Assembly: GCF_037975245.1 (NCBI RefSeq)
Contig: NC_092562.1
Location: 8,287,001-8,351,000 of the forward strand
Length of the DNA stretch: 64,000 nt
Reading direction: 5' to 3'
From: Apostichopus japonicus
Lineage: Eukaryota > Echinodermata > Holothuroidea > Aspidochirotida > Stichopodidae
Shown: piece after piece, positions 59,201-64,000 of the stretch
Position numbering within the stretch: the stretch's first letter is position 1
Layout: the number at the start of each line of letters is the position of its first letter
Program-made: the position numbers and the translations under genes
The notes under the pieces: model-generated
Database searches by the model: none
Told to the model about the DNA's origin: nothing
Seen by the model: only the letters and a program-made list of their open reading frames with translations

Positions 59201-60639
59201 CTTTGAACTAGCAGTCAGATTGCTCGGCAATAAAATGATTCTTTCTCGTTCCTTACACCTCATAATCCCTCGAAATGTCTAGATTTTGCGTGGAAATCCA
59301 CAATTGCGATGAGATATAATGCCAAGTTTTGCCAAATGTGTGGTTATATTTAAAGAAAAGCCACAATTTCATTTAAAAGTCAAAATGAAATAATTCATAT
59401 TTTATAATAAATTTTGAGATTTAGACATTTTCCATATATCAAAATACATGCGTCAACGTTTAGCATGAACAGTCAAAATACCTAGAAGTTGAAATTGTAC
59501 AAAATGTGGAAATTCAGAAAACATTACATTATTATGGAAATTAATTGAGCTTTGGGGATTCGTTCGGGAAGTCGAACTATTTTATCAAACGCATAAATTT
59601 TGAGACGAAATATTTGAAATTAAGTCTACATTTTGAGAAAACAGTCGGGATTGAAGACGTAAGGTCAAAATTTGATATAAAGAAATTTTTTACGGAAATA
59701 CTGGGAGGGTCGAAATTCCGAAAAGAAAAACGACGTCGAGTTATTCTGTGGGTGAAATTATCGCTTAATAGTTACCAACATGTAAGCATGCGGGGGGGGG
59801 GGTGAGGGGTGGGGCATCCCTTGCAGAGATCGGGTTCACAGAATTTTGGGTGAACTAATTTTTTTCCCGGTTTTGCGTTTCATTGTTACTTTGTACTTTC
59901 AAATCGGTGACTGTCAGGTGCAGTTTATATGAAGTAACCGGGCCCCTGAAGAGTTATATATTTAGCAAATATTACTAAAGTTATTCAAACACTTTGTTTG
60001 AGGTAAGATTCCATTACGTTTTACTGACTTACTACCCACTTGTAGTACTTGAGTACAAAGGACAGTTGTATAGACTTGGGTAAACCTTTATCATACAACT
60101 AGCAAGGTACAGCTTATCATTGTGGCTCCTTGCATTGTGGCATTCAATAATCACTGAAAAACCAACACAAGAATGTTGTGGCAGTTTGTAATGTCATTTA
60201 TCGCTATATATAGTAATCTAACCACCGATTGTTCTTCGGTCTACGCAAGGGCATAACACTCATAACAATGCGACGGGAGAACGGTCCTAGTTTGAGGGCT
60301 CTTACCAGACCAATGCTATTTGCCCGATTGAAGCAGACAGAATTAGTAACAAGATTGTTTCATGTGTATTATCAAATAATTGATCATTTAATTACCGACA
60401 TCTGCCTTGCTGGGCACCAATTAGGGGAGGGGTGTGGGTAGGGGCAGAGATATTCTCCTGTCCCAGATTCATGATTCTCCCCCCTTAAGTTTCTTTAGTT
60501 CTTCGCCTTATTCATATATAGCAATGCACTATTTATCTATGGTAATTGTGTGGGTCCCTGACATTCCATTTTAACGTTAAAAGAGACACAGTAGAAAACG
60601 TATAGGTTGATATTAAAATTATAAGAGATTGTTCATCTC
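56241..60639. other. Nothing firm
   Basis: No domain, RNA gene or repeat array recognised. The open frame at 59545-59805 lies in sequence with repeated 'aaattttgaga' and 'gtcaaaat' motifs and ends in a G-run; I do not trust it as a gene. Confidence 0.5.
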
Positions 60640-60742
60640 AATCAATATAAGTAATTACAATATACAGTAATTACAGTTTAGTAATTACAATGTAATTACA
60701 ATATAAGTAATTAAAATAAGTCATTACAATTACAATAATCGG
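60640..60742. repeat. Cluster of TAATTA / gtaattac motifs
   Basis: Six to seven copies of 'agtaattacaat' or close variants in 100 bp. TAATTA is the palindromic core bound by many homeodomain proteins, but the cluster also reads as a simple degenerate tandem repeat. Confidence 0.6.
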
Positions 60743-63372
60743 ACTTCTATATTGTAACCTGGGTTTACACGTGATAAGAGTATCACAATAACCGTCATCA
60801 TATAATCATTAGTATTATTTGTCGTTTCAAACGTAAAGAATATTGAAAATGTCTCAACATTGTTCTGTCATTGTCTTTCTTGCCGCTCTTGTTTTGTTTA
60901 TAAGAGTATTGTAGAATATTGATTAATTTTTGAGGGTACTCAAGTAGACCCGGTTAGCCTCACGAATTCATTATTTCTCGACTTCACTTTTACGGGTTGT
61001 TTTCTCTTTCATAACGATGCTTAACATATATATAGATTCAAATTTTTATAATCAGGGAATGATATAAATGAATAAAATTTCTAAATAACGATATTAAGTT
61101 CTTCATATATCAGACAAACATACGAAGCATATTTATACAACGCAACGTTGACGGATAGTAGACGAGGACACGTTTCATAAAGTATTTTCCATTTTCCTCG
61201 CTTAATTTAGCTTTCATATTGTAGACGTGACATTTGCAATAACATGCAGTTTAACTCAAAATCTTTCCAATATTGGAATGCTATTCATTAACGGAGATGC
61301 CCAAACTTCTTAACCAACTGTGCAATTAACAGAAATATCATATTTTATATAATTACCCACCTTTACCTTATATGAAAAGTATTACTGTCAGTTGTCAGTT
61401 TATATTTGATATGCACATCCTACTTGCTAGTGTCCAGATATATTCTATTAATATGAACAAAAAGCAAATTAATGGCTTTTTAAACAGATTGTGTTCAGTT
61501 TGGTTAAAGCTCTTTAACCAATATAAGTCAAAGTTGGAAAATATCCTATTTTAGAGGTCACAAAGACAAAGAAAACAAACATTTCTTGCCTTCGTGCCCT
61601 GCAATGAACTCACTTATGGTTGCTTCAAGATCCATCTCGGTGCAAAGTGTGACTGGTTAAAAGTATATGTCTGGCAAACAATAATAAACATTCAGTCCAG
61701 TTGCAATTCTATACCACTTTGAATTGTTGAGAAATGACACTTTAATCATCTGTGGCTCAAATGGACTTTAGAGGGGAGTTAGTTGATTAACAAAATAGAC
61801 CTCTGATGCAACACATAAATCAGTACATATATTATACACACCTATAACATCAAATGACATACTAACATTGCATCCACACATTTTTCAAGGGCGAGTGGTG
61901 TTAAATCTTATCGAGGTTGCGCTGGTGTTCACATAAAGTTAAAAGAACAGTTTTTATTCCTACATGTTGTGGTCCTTTTGGCGTTCTATAGTTTTGTTGT
62001 GCTACTAGAATTGATCAAACAACGAAACTAACAACTCCTTTGACATCCTGGTAAACTCACGGCGACTTGAATTATATTTTATAGCGTATGTCGTACAGTT
62101 ATAACCGGAAAACACTCGTATTGAATAGTTTCACAATTGTTATGAGAGAGGGGCCTGAACCTTTATGTGAGAGCCGGAGACTAATCAAGGGACTGCTGCC
62201 CTGGGATCACTGAAGCCGACCCCCCATGTGGGGGGGTCTAGGGTCCTACATTTAAAAAAAACAGACGTCCAATGGAGTTCTGAGGTATGTTCATATTATA
62301 AACATGAAGCTCTAAGCGCCCCCCCCCCCACTGACGACGGGTGGTGGGGACGATGACCCCCCCCCCCCTAATAACGCACGTTGAGGGTACGCTCATGATC
62401 ACGTACACGAAGCAAGTACTAATTTAATACGCAACTAAAGTAAATCATGTGCTTTACAAAGACAATATAGTACCTGGCGTTTTCTAATCCTGAAAACGGG
62501 AAGGCTGGGAAGTTCGTAAACTTGAAGCAAAGTTATAATGAAGCAAATGTGAGCAAAGCAAAATTCTTTCCACTTTCATGGACAGTAAAAACATCAGACA
62601 GATAAGATGTCAATAAAAATGATCTGGTTATGTGAACCACTGAATAAACAGTAGCCTGAAAACTAGAGAGTATAGTGTTCATAAATCTCAGATATTGTTG
62701 TTACGAGATCCTCTTGACCCGTGTACGATAAGTGATGGCATGGGTGTGGAATGTATAAGTGGTTCCGACTCATGACGTCACAGCGTCAAAGGTCAGATTT
62801 CGGTCGAAGAAAATGTATGAATTATATAGAGGAAGCCGCACATCTACGGTAACAAGCTAACAACAACAAACTTGAAGTTGTTGTGTTTTTTTTTTTAATT
62901 TCACATTATTTTTGGGGTTGTTTTAGAGCATGATATTCATAAAAGTGTATGAATTTTATTTTGATTTAATTGTACGTGTTTACTAACATTGACTCGGTTT
63001 CGAATGAGTCAATCAGTATTAGTTGAGACCAGTTCGCGGATTGTACGTAAAGTATACATAACTAGCATGAAGTTGATCGGATGCACTGTGTACGGTACGA
63101 GCAGATTATTTGTTGGTCATCTAGAACAAGTGATGTTTTAATGTTCGAAGTTTGTAGGCACCTTCTATTTGAAGGTGATTGCATTGGAAGTGATTGGAAA
63201 ACGATGGTGTTTATTTTATTCCAGAGCGCGAATGTTAAGTGCTTTCAAGTACTTTAAAAATTGTCAGGGTCGGTGGTTGTGATAAATGGACTGTTATCGG
63301 AGCAGTTTCTTTAACAATATTTGCTAGTTTCCCAATTGAACCATCCCTCGTTTACTTGGGGCAGATGAAAAA
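60743..63372. other. Nothing firm; G/C runs at 62.2-62.4 kb
   Basis: Around 62219-62365 there are runs 'gaccccccatgtgggggggt', C10 and C13 that can form a small hairpin or be unstable. No gene recognised. Confidence 0.5.
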
Positions 63373-63726
63373 ATGGGTGTATTTTGCCCCCGTGTTGTAG
63401 ACGGTCGGTCTATACCACTGACATATTTAGTAACAACCAGTACTAGGACAAGATTTGGGTGTTATGCAAGTTTTGAGGTCTTCAGAAATAGTCTCCAGAG
63501 ACTTGGAAAGACATTATTGAATAGTGGGATGATAAATGAAAGTACAATTGAGGGGCTTAAGGTTAGTAAACAAGGTAAAGTTGTGATTGTATGGATGGAC
63601 GCAATAACAAAGTTGTTGTTTTTCATACAAAATCTAACGATGCTCTTAGAAAAACATGTTAAATTAAAAATGAACATGCAGTATGATAGAGTGACGTTAT
63701 GTGTACGTTATAATACAATATGTTGA
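63373..63726 (+). CDS. Unrecognised open frame, 117 codons
   Basis: Starts MGVFCPRVVDGRSIPLTYLV and has no stop for 117 codons, long for this AT-rich background. I see no signal peptide, domain or motif, and no clear splice sites delimit it. It may be a chance frame, part of a repeat, or a fragment of an unknown gene. Confidence 0.2.
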   Translation: MGVFCPRVVDGRSIPLTYLVTTSTRTRFGCYASFEVFRNSLQRLGKTLLNSGMINESTIEGLKVSKQGKVVIVWMDAITKLLFFIQNLTMLLEKHVKLKMNMQYDRVTLCVRYNTIC

Positions 63727-64000
63727 CATAAAATCATAAACATCATCTTCAATGTTACAGGAGCCTTCAGTCATAAGTTTAATATGCGAATGGGATTATA
63801 TTAAACACTGTGCTCATTTCAATCACACAAGTTACATCACATCATAGTAATGTACATGCAAATCATACATCCATTTATGTTTGCAAAACTAACATGCCAA
63901 GCATTAATTCACTTATGTTTTTTGCACAAACCTCCTATAATCACGCTATAAAATTAATCATGTTTCAAGCATGGGCCAATCAAAAGCCTTATATGTCGGA
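63727..64000. other. Nothing recognised
   Basis: AT-rich end of the window. Confidence 0.5.

Noticed and set aside
59545-59805. 86-codon frame with basic C-terminus
   Set aside because: It lies in degenerate A/T repeat sequence with recurring 'aaattttgaga', has no motif and ends in a G-run.

Overview
This is an AT-rich, intron-rich animal genomic window. The main evidence is the exon structure (short phase-matched exons with GT/AG borders), a receptor protein tyrosine phosphatase (RPTP) gene whose extracellular part carries HYR and fibronectin III domains, and CR1/L2-like LINE, DIRS-like and SINE debris. Together these suggest a marine deuterostome invertebrate, most likely an echinoderm. 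A sea cucumber is my guess, but it is inferred and not shown by any marker gene.

Layout, plus strand, 1-33.6 kb. One large gene fills this part. I could assemble 25 exons in a continuous reading frame from 2135 to the stop at 33565, about 1,258 residues. The 5' end (signal peptide and first exons) is not visible and probably lies upstream. Domain order is HYR x4, FN3 x2, one transmembrane helix, a long tyrosine-rich juxtamembrane segment, PTP domain D1 and PTP domain D2. Both phosphatase domains have lost catalytic residues: D1 reads WKYG where WPDHG is expected and HCSNGVGATG where HCSAGVGRTG is expected; D2 reads WLGN and HCINGVGLSA. The product should be a catalytically dead receptor (pseudophosphatase). 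The HYR exons lie in a tandemly duplicated unit that also contains an old LINE fragment. Extra HYR exon copies in the same array are broken (1735-1919 and about 9513-9549), and the array carries later SINE and LINE insertions.

The intron between the last HYR exon and the first FN3 exon (10.7-18.3 kb) contains a decayed DIRS-like retroelement. It is split by a 3.96-kb DNA transposon with perfect 44-bp inverted ends, TA target duplications and many subterminal ATCGTG/CACGAT motifs. That transposon in turn contains a fold-back element and a 361-bp tandem duplication.

33.6-43.3 kb has no gene I can support. It holds a 251-bp fold-back insertion with 14-bp flanking direct repeats, a 157-bp tandem repeat, two copies of a tRNA-headed SINE, and a (TA)n tract enclosed in a perfect-looking hairpin.

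43.3-48.2 kb, minus strand, contains a five-exon gene for a small secreted peptide of about 121 residues: signal peptide, propeptide with dibasic sites, and a C-terminal domain with eight cysteines in CX3C pairs. Its first coding intron contains two adjacent minisatellites that share an 18-bp core in opposite orientation. A possible 5' untranslated exon lies near 56.1 kb; if real, its intron spans three more minisatellites (51.4-54.3 kb).

54.4-64 kb shows only simple repeats and weak open frames.
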